Below are positions 9,396 to 18,298 of a stretch of 64,000 nucleotides of DNA, in pieces. The DNA comes from Metabacillus litoralis (GTDB lineage: Bacteria; Bacillota; Bacilli; Bacillales; Bacillaceae): assembly GCF_020524045.1 (NCBI RefSeq), contig NZ_JAIVKL010000001.1, positions 558,001 to 622,000 of the forward strand, given 5' to 3'. The first letter of the stretch is position 1. Every line of letters starts with the position of its first letter. The position numbers and the translations under genes were made by a program. Under the pieces are notes generated by a model, which saw only the letters and a list, made by a program, of their open reading frames with translations, was not told the origin of the DNA and did not search any database.

Positions 9396-10307
9396 CTATA
9401 AATTATATGTAGATAGATTAGAATAAACCATTTTCAAATAAGGTGTATGAATATTATTATCTTCAGCTAAAGTTAATAGATAGCCTTGCAAATGATCTCC
9501 TTCAATATAATCATTCTTTTCCATATCTCTTTGCATAGAGGTTTTCATTTCATAAGACATTTCATTAATTTTTTGTAATTGTATCTTCTCAATATTATCA
9601 TCGATCGGTGCACCAACTGCTCGCATAACTGATCCAATTTCAATAAAAAGATTTTCTATCATCTCTAAACCATATTTAGCTTCTCTTATAGGACCAATAC
9701 TCGAACGAAACAATGTTGTGATGCCTGAAAGTCCACTAATAAACATATATTTATGCCACATATCCTTTAGAATTGTATCACTTTTTCTTATTGAAGCTTT
9801 TGTTTTCGAAAGTAAATTATTAATCTTTGTCATTCTATCTGTTTCTTTTCCGGTAAGCTCTCCATAGACAAAATCATGAGTTGCACTTGTCTGCACAATT
9901 ACACCATGTTGATCAACAGTAGATTCTATAAAACATAAACCACCTATTATTTGATTTTCTGAAAATGTTGTCATAAGAACATCTAAGTGCTTTATTCCAT
10001 TTAACATTGGAATAATAACTGTCTTACTCCCTACAAATGGTTTTATATCTTCAACAGCTTGTTGAAAATGATAGGATTTTGTTCCAATAAGTACAATATC
10101 ATAATGCTCTTCGTTTTGATTGGTATTTAACAATGTTTTCGGTGCAAATGTATAATCACCATGAACACTCTTAATCGTAAGTCCATTTTCTTTTAATTGT
10201 TGTTGACGTCTTTCCCTTACTAAGAAAGTAACATCTACCCCTGATTCTACTAATCTGGCACCAAAATAACCTCCAACTGCACCAGCACCAACAACTAAAA
10301 CTTTCAT
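9396..10307 (-). CDS. Ketopantoate reductase family protein (YkpB-like)
   Basis: About 303 aa. The N-terminal Rossmann motif VVGAGAVGGYFGARL binds NADPH, and the ApbA/PanE C-terminal helical domain follows. PanE reduces 2-dehydropantoate to pantoate for coenzyme A synthesis. Position next to ykpA matches B. subtilis ykpB, a PanE paralogue, rather than ylbQ/panE, so the true substrate is uncertain. The frame opens at 10316, but GGGGAG touches that ATG directly; the second ATG at 10307 has proper spacing. The gene shares its strand with the upstream ABC-F gene, which has its own terminator. Confidence 0.82.
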   Translation of the reverse strand: MKVLVVGAGAVGGYFGARLVESGVDVTFLVRERRQQQLKENGLTIKSVHGDYTFAPKTLLNTNQNEEHYDIVLIGTKSYHFQQAVEDIKPFVGSKTVIIPMLNGIKHLDVLMTTFSENQIIGGLCFIESTVDQHGVIVQTSATHDFVYGELTGKETDRMTKINNLLSKTKASIRKSDTILKDMWHKYMFISGLSGITTLFRSSIGPIREAKYGLEMIENLFIEIGSVMRAVGAPIDDNIEKIQLQKINEMSYEMKTSMQRDMEKNDYIEGDHLQGYLLTLAEDNNIHTPYLKMVYSNLSTYNL

Positions 10308-10470
10308 AGAGCTCATCTCCCCTTTTTTTTGCTATGTGTTTATCTTACTATTTAAGCAATCAAAATTAAAAGGAATTCAAACAATATTCTTATCTGCAAA
10401 ATACTTTGTTATCAATATTTTTGTAACACTTTAAACTTTAGGCAGACTATTTTCAGGAAAAAGCATAGCA

Positions 10471-10510
10471 AAAGAGATAGAATTTAACAAAAGTTATCTT
10501 CTATCTCTTT
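10471..10510 (-). terminator. Terminator of the ABC-F gene
   Basis: AAAGAGATAGAA pairs with TTCTATCTCTTT around a 16-base loop, about 45 bases past the ABC-F stop codon. Confidence 0.7.
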
Positions 10511-10553
10511 ACTTTGCTTTTATTAAGTATAATCTTACATTTAATAATTCTAA

Positions 10554-12173
10554 TTAAGCGTATAGTTCTTTCACTTGTTTTTGAACAGTACTATCTGCTA
10601 AAAACTCATCATATGTCATTTGCTTATCAACCAAACCATTAGAAGTTACTTCAATAATACGATTAGCAATTGTTTCGACAAATTGATGGTCATGAGAAGT
10701 AAAGATCATCGCACCTTTGTAAACAGTCAAACCATTATTCAGTGCTGTTATAGACTCTAAATCTAAATGGTTTGTTGGTTCATCTAATAGTAAAACATTT
10801 GAACCACTAAGCATCATTTTAGAAAGCATACAGCGTACTTTCTCTCCTCCTGATAAAACACTTGGTTTCTTAAGAACTTCTTCTCCTGAGAAGAGCATAC
10901 GTCCTAAAAATCCACGTAGGAAGCTTTCACTTTGATCATTTGGAGAATACTGACGTAACCAATCAACAAGGTTTGGTTCATCTCCAGTAAAATATTCACT
11001 ATTATCTTTTGGGAAATAAGCTTGTGATGTTGTAACACCCCATTTATATGTTCCACTATCAGGTTCCATTTCACCAGATAAAATTTTAAATAATGTTGTA
11101 ATAGCTATCTCATCACGACCTACTAAGGCAATCTTATCTTCCTTATTCATCATGAAACTAATGTTATCTAATACCTTCACACCATCGATTGTTTTAGATA
11201 TACCATCTACACGTAAAACGTCATTTCCAATTTCTCGCTCTGGAGTGAAGTTAACGTAAGGATAGCGTCTAGAAGATGGTTGAATATCATCTAAAGAGAT
11301 TTTATCGAGTAACTTTTTACGAGATGTTGCTTGTTTTGACTTAGATGCATTTGCACTAAATCGGGCAATGAAATTCTGTAGTTCTTTAATTTTTTCTTCT
11401 TTTTTCTTATTGGCTTCTTGACCTAATTTTGCAACTAATTGACTTGATTCGTACCAGAAATCATAGTTTCCAACATAAACTTTGATTTTAGAAAAATCCA
11501 AGTCAGCAATATGAGTACATACCTTGTTTAAGAAATGACGGTCATGGGAAACAACAATAACGGTATTTTCAAAGTTAATTAAAAATTCCTCTAACCATTG
11601 AATAGCTTGAATATCAAGATGGTTTGTAGGCTCATCAAGAAGTAATACATCAGGTTTACCGAAAAGAGCTTGCGCTAACAAAATCTTGACTTTATCTCCA
11701 CCTGATAAATCAGCCATTTTTTTCGTATGAAGATCTTCCCCTATGCCTAGACCCTTTAACAGAATAGCTGCTTCACTTTCAGCTTCCCAACCATTCAATT
11801 CAGCAAATTCGCCTTCTAATTCAGCTGCTTTCATTCCATCTTCATCCGTAAAATCTGCTTTCATATAGATAGCATCTTTTTCTTGCATAACTTCATAAAG
11901 ACGTTTATGTCCCATGATCACTGTTTTTAGAACTTCAAACTCTTCATATTCAAAGTGATTTTGTTTCAATACAGCTAATCGCTCACCAGGTGCCATACTC
12001 ACATCACCTGTTTGTGCTTCAATCTCACCTGATAATATTTTTAAAAACGTAGATTTACCCGCTCCATTTGCTCCAATTAATCCGTAGCAGTTGCCCGGAG
12101 TAAATTTAATATTAACATCTTCAAAAAGCTTGCGATCACCGAATCGTAAGCTAACATTTGTAACTTGAATCAT
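10554..12173 (-). CDS. ykpA: ABC-F family ATPase (YkpA-like)
   Basis: A 539-aa soluble protein with two ABC ATPase domains and no membrane segments. Domain 1 has Walker A GANGAGKST, signature LSGGDKVK and Walker B LLLDEPTNHLD. Domain 2 has a degenerate Walker A region (GRDEIAITTL) and signature LSGGEKVR with LLLDEPTNHLD. A basic interdomain linker (ASKSKQATSRKK) is the expected P-site tRNA interaction motif. ABC-F proteins act on the ribosome as translation factors or resistance proteins; this one fits the housekeeping YkpA/YbiT branch. Loss of the GKST pattern in the second Walker A is notable. Confidence 0.88.
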   Translation of the reverse strand: MIQVTNVSLRFGDRKLFEDVNIKFTPGNCYGLIGANGAGKSTFLKILSGEIEAQTGDVSMAPGERLAVLKQNHFEYEEFEVLKTVIMGHKRLYEVMQEKDAIYMKADFTDEDGMKAAELEGEFAELNGWEAESEAAILLKGLGIGEDLHTKKMADLSGGDKVKILLAQALFGKPDVLLLDEPTNHLDIQAIQWLEEFLINFENTVIVVSHDRHFLNKVCTHIADLDFSKIKVYVGNYDFWYESSQLVAKLGQEANKKKEEKIKELQNFIARFSANASKSKQATSRKKLLDKISLDDIQPSSRRYPYVNFTPEREIGNDVLRVDGISKTIDGVKVLDNISFMMNKEDKIALVGRDEIAITTLFKILSGEMEPDSGTYKWGVTTSQAYFPKDNSEYFTGDEPNLVDWLRQYSPNDQSESFLRGFLGRMLFSGEEVLKKPSVLSGGEKVRCMLSKMMLSGSNVLLLDEPTNHLDLESITALNNGLTVYKGAMIFTSHDHQFVETIANRIIEVTSNGLVDKQMTYDEFLADSTVQKQVKELYA

Positions 12174-12436
12174 GAAATATCCTCCAATACTTTAACATCT
12201 AAATAATTATAACACTTAAAGACTAATTTTTATACGTATAAAGGAGCGAACTTTACATACACTTAAAGTTTATCCTACCTTATCTACTAATTATAAAAGT
12301 GCTACCTTAGCATTTATTTTCAGAACCAAACCATTATTAGCTAAAACACTAACAAGTTTAACCATAACACAAAAAAAACACGAATAATTTCTTCTAAATT
12401 TGTTAAGGATTTATCTTAGGGAATGGAGGTTGCAAC

Positions 12437-12865
12437 ATGTTTTCATCACGTGGTGATGCTCATAAATTATATATAAAGTTCAAAGAAGCCCAAAATCAAA
12501 ATCAATCATTAGATGAGTTAGAGGAATTAATTGAAATCGAGGAAATAAAAGCATTTTATCTTAACCAGAAGAGCTCAACCCTTGAAAAAATTTACTATCG
12601 TATTTTAAAAGAGAAAAACGGCATGGGGATGATACCAGTTTTTGTTTCATCAGGTCCCTGGCTATTATTTCTATTTTCAAAGAAACTACAGGAAGTATTA
12701 TTTCAAAATGGAAGTATGCCGTTCATCATTTTTATTACAGTATATTTACTCATTTTAACTTCTAGCGTGATACTCCATTTTCGCGAGAAGGCTTGGGCAG
12801 CAATTCATTCGACTATTATTAAAGATATATTGAATGAACGAAAAATCCAGAGCAACCCAACTTAA
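12437..12865 (+). CDS. Hypothetical 142-aa membrane protein
   Basis: The ATG start is preceded by ATGGAGG. A soluble, charged N-terminal half rich in Glu and Lys (about residues 1-65) is followed by two predicted membrane helices (PVFVSSGPWLLFLF and MPFIIFITVYLLILTSSVIL) and a basic C-terminal tail. The gene is isolated between the ABC-F gene and the CPBP protease; a terminator overlaps its last codons. Family not recognised. Confidence 0.7.
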   Translation: MFSSRGDAHKLYIKFKEAQNQNQSLDELEELIEIEEIKAFYLNQKSSTLEKIYYRILKEKNGMGMIPVFVSSGPWLLFLFSKKLQEVLFQNGSMPFIIFITVYLLILTSSVILHFREKAWAAIHSTIIKDILNERKIQSNPT

Positions 12866-12880
12866 ATGAAGGGTTGCTTT
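12850..12880 (+). terminator. Terminator overlapping the 3' end of the 142-aa gene
   Basis: AGCAACCC pairs with GGGTTGCT, followed by TTT. The stop codon lies in the loop. Confidence 0.75.
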
Positions 12881-12970
12881 TCGTCTCTAATATGGTAATT
12901 AATGAAAATTATTCAACTTTTTAACGAAGTCTTATGCTATAAATTCACAATATGATGATTAACTCATTCG

Positions 12971-13864
12971 TTAAGATATTTTATTTTCTCTATTATTTTT
13001 CCTAAGTACAATAAATGAAAAGACTAAACCTATTATGACTGTTGTTATCGCCGAAGACATAGCATTCACATTAGTCAAAACAAATAATGACGGAATATCA
13101 CCTACAACTGTATCTTCCATTGTTAAAAAGATACATAAAAACATATTATTAGCTGCATGAGCACCTATTGAGTATTCTGAACTATTTGTTTTAATTGTTA
13201 TATAAGTCCATATAAACCCCATCGCTAAATAATCGATAGCGATCCAAATAGCTCCATGCTCCATCTCAGGATTCCAAAAATGTAAGCTACCAAAAATTCC
13301 ACCAACAACGATCGTTAAAAGTATTGGATTTTTTGTAAACTTACCGATCCATTGCAATAAAAACCCTCTAAAAATAAGTTCTTCAGATGTTGTTTGAATG
13401 GGTACCAGTAAAATTGCAGCAATCAATAACCATGCAAAACGAGATCCATCAAAATTATTCAACATATAATCATCTGGAAAAAGTGCATAGTCTACCAATG
13501 AAAAGATAGCAAATAATATAAAAGCTACTAAAAATCCATATGTAATCTTTGACCAATTAATCTTATCATAAGGTGTTATAAATGAAATTAATTTCCTTTT
13601 TAGAATTGCTCTAGCTGCAATCCAGATACCAATAACAGTTATGATGTTTATAATATGAGTTAGATAAAAATCAACTAAAGGATCGGTTATAACCATATCA
13701 TTTACATTAATAAGTTCAGGGTTAATTGCTCCAGCTATAAATAAACTAATAACATAACCGATTAAACCAACAATAAACATAAAAGCTAGAATTACTAGTA
13801 AAGAACTGATATACCTCCAATGTGTATTTTTCCCATTTGTAATCTTAATAAAATTTGGTTCCAT
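12971..13864 (-). CDS. CPBP-family intramembrane metalloprotease (CAAX/Abi type)
   Basis: A 297-aa integral membrane protein with about eight helices. The three conserved motifs of the CPBP (formerly CAAX amino-terminal protease) family are present: EELIFRGFL (EExxxR) around residue 165, FGSLHFWNP (FxxxH) around 192, and HAANN near 238. Family members act as membrane proteases or self-immunity proteins of bacteriocin clusters, but no bacteriocin genes are adjacent. The start has AGAGGAG. Convergent with the 142-aa gene; substrate unknown. Confidence 0.85.
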   Translation of the reverse strand: MEPNFIKITNGKNTHWRYISSLLVILAFMFIVGLIGYVISLFIAGAINPELINVNDMVITDPLVDFYLTHIINIITVIGIWIAARAILKRKLISFITPYDKINWSKITYGFLVAFILFAIFSLVDYALFPDDYMLNNFDGSRFAWLLIAAILLVPIQTTSEELIFRGFLLQWIGKFTKNPILLTIVVGGIFGSLHFWNPEMEHGAIWIAIDYLAMGFIWTYITIKTNSSEYSIGAHAANNMFLCIFLTMEDTVVGDIPSLFVLTNVNAMSSAITTVIIGLVFSFIVLRKNNRENKIS

Positions 13865-14176
13865 TTAAATTCTCCTCTTTATAAGATTGACAGAATAATA
13901 GGATGGTAAAATTATCCTCCTAATTTTCCATGTTTAATTAATATAGTACCAATTGGATTCTGTTTGTTAATTATAAGAAATTAACAGATATTAACATCAT
14001 ATATGATACTTGTTACTTTTAAAATATGTAAATACATTTTATTTAACTCAGTTATATAGGCGAAAATTTTTGATTTAGAATCTCATTATCAATTGAACTT
14101 GGATTGATATTTAAATAACCCTGATCTATATGGTCTTTTGAATTAGAAAATAATGACTATAAAATTATTTTTCACA

Positions 14177-14214
14177 GCAAAACGCTCGATTGATAAATAC
14201 TTCGAGCGTTTTGC
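14177..14214. terminator. Perfect 13-bp stem hairpin, orphan terminator
   Basis: GCAAAACGCTCGA pairs exactly with TCGAGCGTTTTGC. No gene ends nearby on the plus strand, and the minus-strand gene at 12971-13864 starts downstream, so it may mark a lost gene. It lies in the 13865-14440 gap. Confidence 0.6.
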
Positions 14215-14239
14215 TTTAACTATTTGATTTATTAAACGT

Positions 14240-14290
14240 TGCTGTTAATTTCCGTTACAGACATTCACTTTCTCTAGGAAGAATTTGCAC
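14240..14290 (+). repeat. Remnant of a degraded intergenic repeat (TTTCCGTTACAG family)
   Basis: TTAATTTCCGTTACAGACAT followed by TCACTTTCTCTAGGAA resembles the remnants at about 17473, 44240 (complement) and 51630. Only one end is recognisable. Confidence 0.5.
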
Positions 14291-14292
14291 TT

Positions 14293-14320
14293 TGAAAAAG
14301 CCGGTAGTTGGGCTTTTTCA
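14293..14320. terminator. Short strong hairpin
   Basis: TGAAAAAGCC pairs with GGCTTTTTCA around an 8-base loop. It lies 120 bases upstream of the 86-aa membrane gene, so it does not end a recognised gene. Confidence 0.5.
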
Positions 14321-14440
14321 TTATTCTCCTTAAGAAGAATCGTACTTTTTAAAAAACCATAATGGCATTTAGTTAGTTTGCTTGCTACGACTAAGAGAAT
14401 ATATGTTAAAATGAGCTATCTACATGTAAAGGAGTACAGC

Positions 14441-14701
14441 ATGAAAATACAAACATTAATCGAATATTGTTTATTAATTTTCTTCTCTGGAATTTATTTT
14501 GCATTCCTTGGATTTCACTCAAACGGGATTACATTTGTCGTTGGTGTTATCTTTATTTATATCGTGATTAATATATCAACTAAAAAAATTCTTCCCCGAT
14601 ATGGAATAATAGATAAAAAACCGTCACTTTTGTTTAGTGTAGCCTCTATTCTAGGAACGATATTTATTACTATGCTACTTTTAACAATACTCGCTATTTA
14701 G
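14441..14701 (+). CDS. Hypothetical 86-aa membrane protein
   Basis: The frame is open from 14378, but the start chosen is ATG at 14441, preceded by AAAGGAG. The product is hydrophobic with three likely helices (about 5-25, 29-46 and 63-86) and one basic loop (STKKILPRYGIIDKK). Its stop lies three bases from the stop of the convergent DUF4349 lipoprotein gene. No family recognised. Confidence 0.65.
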   Translation: MKIQTLIEYCLLIFFSGIYFAFLGFHSNGITFVVGVIFIYIVINISTKKILPRYGIIDKKPSLLFSVASILGTIFITMLLLTILAI

Positions 14702-14704
14702 TAC

Positions 14705-15655
14705 TTATTCATCGTTTGGTTTAGGTGGTTTTAATTCCTTAGCTTTTCTGCGCTTTTTCATCGTAATTAGTGTCACGATTACAAAACCACCTAAAACAAG
14801 TAATACAGGTAAACTACCAATAATGAAAATAATTAGTGCAGATACAAAGTTCAAGAGAAAATTCACACTTTCCATAAATTGTTTCCCAGTTTTCTCCCAT
14901 GTATTTAAGTCTTTATTATCTAATGCTGGTATGTTTACTTTATTTTCAGACACATGAATAGACACAGTTGCTAAATTCACTTTATTAGTTAAATAATTCA
15001 TCCTTCCTTTTATTTGCTCAATCTCTTCTTGAACAGTAGCCAAATCAGTCGAAATTTTTAAAAGGTCCTCCGTTTTCTCAGCCTTTTCCATAAAATCTAC
15101 TAGACGTTTTTCAACAACTTGTTTTGATTTCAACCTTGATTCAAGATCAACAAACTCCTCTGTCACATCTTGACCTACAATTGATTTGTTTATAATTTTG
15201 GTACTACCTTTCTCAACTGATTGAAGAAATTCATGGAATTTTTCTTGTGGGATCCGAACTGTAATCGTTCCTTCTACTGATTCACCTTCATCTATCGAAT
15301 ATGAATTTGATTCAACGATATATCCGCTATGAGAAATGACTTCATTTTCTATAAAAGTAAGTGTATGATCATAGCTTGATACAAGAATAGATAGATCGGC
15401 TGTATAGATAACCATTCTCTCATTTTTGATGTCATCTAGCTCAGAAGAAGTTGGGGTTTCTTTTTCAATATTTTCTTCTTCCTTTGAAGAGTTATCAATT
15501 GTAGCCATTTCCTTATCTTCAGCGTGCTCTGGAGCAGTACTTTCAATACTTCCGCTATCTAATTTGTCTTTACTTTCCTCAGTGCTACTACTACTACAAC
15601 CTGTGAAAATCGTAAAAATTAAAAATAGAGAACTTACGAACAGGAATTTCTTCAT
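14705..15655 (-). CDS. DUF4349-domain lipoprotein
   Basis: 316 aa. An N-terminal lipoprotein signal ends with the lipobox IFTGC (Cys about residue 20), so the protein is anchored on the outer face of the membrane. A Ser/Glu-rich linker (about 22-75) leads to the DUF4349 domain with a central coiled coil (about 165-220, EEFVDLESRLKSKQ to QEEIEQIKGRMNYL). A C-terminal membrane helix (about 268-298) and a basic tail end the protein. Function of the family is unknown. Monocistronic; start ATG with AAAGGATG. Confidence 0.85.
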   Translation of the reverse strand: MKKFLFVSSLFLIFTIFTGCSSSSTEESKDKLDSGSIESTAPEHAEDKEMATIDNSSKEEENIEKETPTSSELDDIKNERMVIYTADLSILVSSYDHTLTFIENEVISHSGYIVESNSYSIDEGESVEGTITVRIPQEKFHEFLQSVEKGSTKIINKSIVGQDVTEEFVDLESRLKSKQVVEKRLVDFMEKAEKTEDLLKISTDLATVQEEIEQIKGRMNYLTNKVNLATVSIHVSENKVNIPALDNKDLNTWEKTGKQFMESVNFLLNFVSALIIFIIGSLPVLLVLGGFVIVTLITMKKRRKAKELKPPKPNDE

Positions 15656-15990
15656 TTCATCACATCCTTTTAAAAGTTACTTTGTAACCTAAGCAGTCAA
15701 TATCAGCTTTTTTTAATAAATGGATTACAGATGACAAAAAATCCAACTTTTCAATATAAACGATTCTAAGAATTTTCACCAAATAAAAGTAGATAATATA
15801 GATCCTTGAATTATCTACTATGAAAACTTAGAAGTAACAAAATAATCCATCTTTATTTATTAGTCGCAACCGGTAAAGAAATGTTACAAAATTATTACAT
15901 ATTATTATGTAATAATAGAGCTAGGCACTTAAGACAGATGTCACAAAGCTTATCCAAAGTACTTGAATTAAATTTTCATTTCCAAAAAAA

Positions 15991-16031
15991 CCACAAAAAA
16001 ACCGAATGAACATGATATATGTCCATTCGGC
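15991..16031 (-). terminator. Terminator of signal peptidase gene
   Basis: On the minus strand GCCGAATGGACAT pairs with ATGTTCATTCGGT and is followed by a T-run, 12 bases after the sipT stop. Confidence 0.85.
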
Positions 16032-16042
16032 TTAAATTTATT

Positions 16043-16603
16043 TTATTCTGTTTTACTTAAATGATCAAAAGGAAAAAAGATAAACTCTGATTTTCCAAGG
16101 ATACGTTCTTTTTCAATCAACCCTAATCCATTTCTACTATCCATACTATTCAATCGATTATCTCCCATAACAAAATAGCTTCCTTGTGGAACCTCAATCT
16201 CGTCAAAATCGCTAGTTAACAACATACCCATTTGTTCTGCATGGGTTTCATTTCCTTCTAAGTACGGCTCTGTGATTTCTTGATCATTAACATATACTTT
16301 ACCTTGTTCTGCTGTTATTTTATCACCAGGTAAGCCAATAATTCTTTTTACATAACGTATTTTTTCTTCTTTGCCATCAATAATGACAATATCACCTTTT
16401 TCAATATCTCCTATGAATTGCAATGTTTTATTGACAAATAGACGATCTCCGTCCTTTAACGTAGGGTCCATTGAAGATCCTTCTACTAAATACGGTTCAA
16501 ATAAAAAGAATCTGATAATCATCGCCAACCCTACTGCTAAAACAATTGCTTTCGTCCATTCCCAAATCTTTGCTTTTGATGATTCTGTTTCGGTTTGCGA
16601 CAT
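16043..16603 (-). CDS. sipT: Type I signal peptidase (SipT/SipS-like)
   Basis: A 186-aa membrane-bound serine/lysine protease that removes signal peptides from secreted proteins. It has one N-terminal membrane anchor (about 16-35). Box B EGSSMDPTL contains the nucleophile Ser44, box D RYVKRIIGLPGD carries the general base Lys86, and box E is GDNRLNSMDSR. Size and single anchor fit the Gram-positive Sip group. Proximity to fruA suggests sipT, since B. subtilis carries sipT beside fruRKA. The start is ATG with AGGAGG. In this window InhA and other exported proteins are likely clients. Confidence 0.92.
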   Translation of the reverse strand: MSQTETESSKAKIWEWTKAIVLAVGLAMIIRFFLFEPYLVEGSSMDPTLKDGDRLFVNKTLQFIGDIEKGDIVIIDGKEEKIRYVKRIIGLPGDKITAEQGKVYVNDQEITEPYLEGNETHAEQMGMLLTSDFDEIEVPQGSYFVMGDNRLNSMDSRNGLGLIEKERILGKSEFIFFPFDHLSKTE

Positions 16604-16747
16604 AATGAATCCTCCTATATAAGCTCTTTTATCATTATACCTTTATTATATTTTATTTGCTAAAAAAATAAAAAACCCTTTATTTTTTTGACAAATCTCT
16701 TACAATTAGATTGTATAGGGATGTTAATTAGTGGGGGTTTGTATGTG

Positions 16748-17433
16748 ATGGAATTTATCTTTAACTCTTTAAGAGTTTTACACATAATTGGAGGATTTGT
16801 TGCTCTATTTGTATTCTGGGTTCCAATCATCACAAAAAAAGGTGGGAAACTTCATACTCGTTTTGGCTGGCTTTATATTTATGGAATGATTGTTGTTGCC
16901 ATTAGTGCATTTTACATGGGCTTTATCGAATATTTATTGATATAAAATCCTCTCCAGAGCAAATATCCTTTTCCTGGTTTCTTATTTTTATAAGCATTTT
17001 AAGTTCTGCATCTGCTTATTATGGAATGAGAGTTTTACGCTTTAAGACCCGAACACATACTCATACTAATCTACTTGATTTAGCTTACCCAGTTTTATTG
17101 TTCACCTCAGGTATAGCTATTAGTATTTACGGGTTTATAATTAACTCTTCATTACTTTCCTGGTTTCCTCTTGTAGGGATTTTTCTAGGTGCAACTCAAT
17201 TATTATATTGGTTAAGAAAACCACATAAAAAGATGCACTGGTGGTTCGAACATTTTTCAGGTATGCTCGCCTGCTGTATATCAACAATTACAGCTTTTAC
17301 TGTTTTTGGCGCACCTCGTTTACTAAATATAAATTCTGTTAATATGGTATTATGGTTTTTGCCTACAATTTTTATCACACCCATTATCATAGGATTGGGA
17401 ATTTATTACACAAAAAAATTTAATAAACACTAA
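16748..17433 (+). pseudogene. Frameshifted multi-pass membrane protein (DUF2306-like)
   Basis: Two consecutive frames encode one protein. The first (ATG 16748) has FNSLRVLHIIGGFVAL and KLHTRFGWLYIYGM and stops at 16943-16945. The second continues in the -1 frame (IDIKSSPEQISFSW, then YYGMRVLRF, HWWFEHFSGML) to 17433. The HxRxGWxY pattern and intramembrane His residues resemble DUF2306 predicted membrane proteins. A single missing base near 16935-16950 explains the break; it is either a real inactivating mutation or a sequencing error. No slippery sequence strong enough for programmed shifting is seen. Confidence 0.7.
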
Positions 17434-17472
17434 ATGAATATATAACTAAAAATAAGGCACTGTTTACCATTG

Positions 17473-17590
17473 TTGTTCCGTTACAGGCATTCACTTCTCT
17501 AGGAAAAAATGTAGTTTGTTTTTTCTCTAGGAAAAAATGTTAATCTTTAGGAACGCGCTCGTCTCGCAGGAGTCTCATGTATTAACCCCC
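17473..17590 (+). repeat. Degraded GC-richer intergenic repeat
   Basis: TTGTTGTTCCGTTACAGGCA, a duplicated CTCTAGGAAAAAATGT motif, and GCGCTCGTCTCGCAGGAGTC resemble the widespread Bacillus repeat with a TTTCCGTTACAG end. It fills most of the 17434-17629 gap. Confidence 0.5.
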
Positions 17591-17629
17591 AATCAACAAA
17601 GATTTAAAATTCACCGCTTAATATAATCA

Positions 17630-17681
17630 AAATAAAAAGCGATCAGAAACGAAGGTTTAATTTCCCCTAAATTTCTGATCA
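17630..17681 (-). terminator. Terminator of ohr
   Basis: On the minus strand GATCAGAAA pairs with TTTCTGATC around a 22-base loop, followed by GCTTTTTATT. Confidence 0.75.
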
Positions 17682-17740
17682 CTCTAAAGCATTAGCAATA
17701 AAAAGATTGTATGTAAAATTCATTCAAACAAATGAAGTTT

Positions 17741-18166
17741 TTATGATACAACATTTAGTGTCACATCAATATTACCTTTTGTTGCTTTAGAATATGGACA
17801 AAATTCGTGTGCTTTTTCTACAAGCTCTTCTAATTTTGATTTTTCAATTCCTGTTCCTTTTACTTCTAATGTTACTCCAAGTTTGAATCCATTGTCTGTT
17901 TCGTCTTTTAAAAGACTTACATTCGCAGTTACTTCAGATTCAAAATTCTCTTTTTCTTTCTTAGCGATTAATTGTAACGCTCCATCAAAACATGCTGCAT
18001 ATCCTGATGCAAAAAGTTGTTCCGGATTTGTTGCCTCTGGTATCTCCTTTGCTCTAGGTGAACCTGGCATTGCAAGTTTTACATTAATATTACCGTCAGA
18101 AGATTCTACTCTTCCTTCTCTTCCACCTACAGCTGTGGCAGTAGAAGTAAATAAAACGTTTGACAT
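17741..18166 (-). CDS. ohr: Organic hydroperoxide resistance protein (Ohr/OsmC family)
   Basis: A 141-aa thiol peroxidase that reduces organic hydroperoxides. Both redox cysteines are present: Cys59 in GYAACFDGAL and Cys123 in HEFCPYSKATKGN. The N-terminal FTSTATAVGGREG is the Ohr signature that separates it from OsmC. It acts in the cytoplasm as a homodimer with lipoyl-type reductants in known members. Genes of this type are usually repressed by OhrR, but no ohrR is in the window; a 9-bp inverted repeat lies upstream. Monocistronic; start ATG with AAAGGA. Confidence 0.92.
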   Translation of the reverse strand: MSNVLFTSTATAVGGREGRVESSDGNINVKLAMPGSPRAKEIPEATNPEQLFASGYAACFDGALQLIAKKEKENFESEVTANVSLLKDETDNGFKLGVTLEVKGTGIEKSKLEELVEKAHEFCPYSKATKGNIDVTLNVVS

Positions 18167-18204
18167 GAACGATCATTCCTTTCTTTCAAATATTTATTAC
18201 TATT

Positions 18205-18229
18205 AAACTTTACCCTTTTCGTAAAGTTT
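18205..18229 (-). promoter_or_regulatory. Inverted repeat upstream of ohr, candidate operator
   Basis: AAACTTTAC, seven bases, GTAAAGTTT: a perfect 9-bp dyad 39-63 bases before the ohr start codon, with no T-run. It differs from the OhrR box recalled for B. subtilis (TACAATT/AATTGTA), so the cognate regulator is unknown. Confidence 0.45.
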
Positions 18230-18244
18230 TAATCCTTAAATACC

Positions 18245-18291
18245 AAAAAGCTGACAAGATCCAAAGTAAATTCGTCTCTTGTCAGCTTTTT
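18245..18291 (-). terminator. Terminator of the fruK-fruA operon
   Basis: AAAAAGCTGACAAGA pairs perfectly (15 bp) with TCTTGTCAGCTTTTT, eight bases past the fruA stop. Confidence 0.9.
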
Positions 18292-18298
18292 ATATCAT

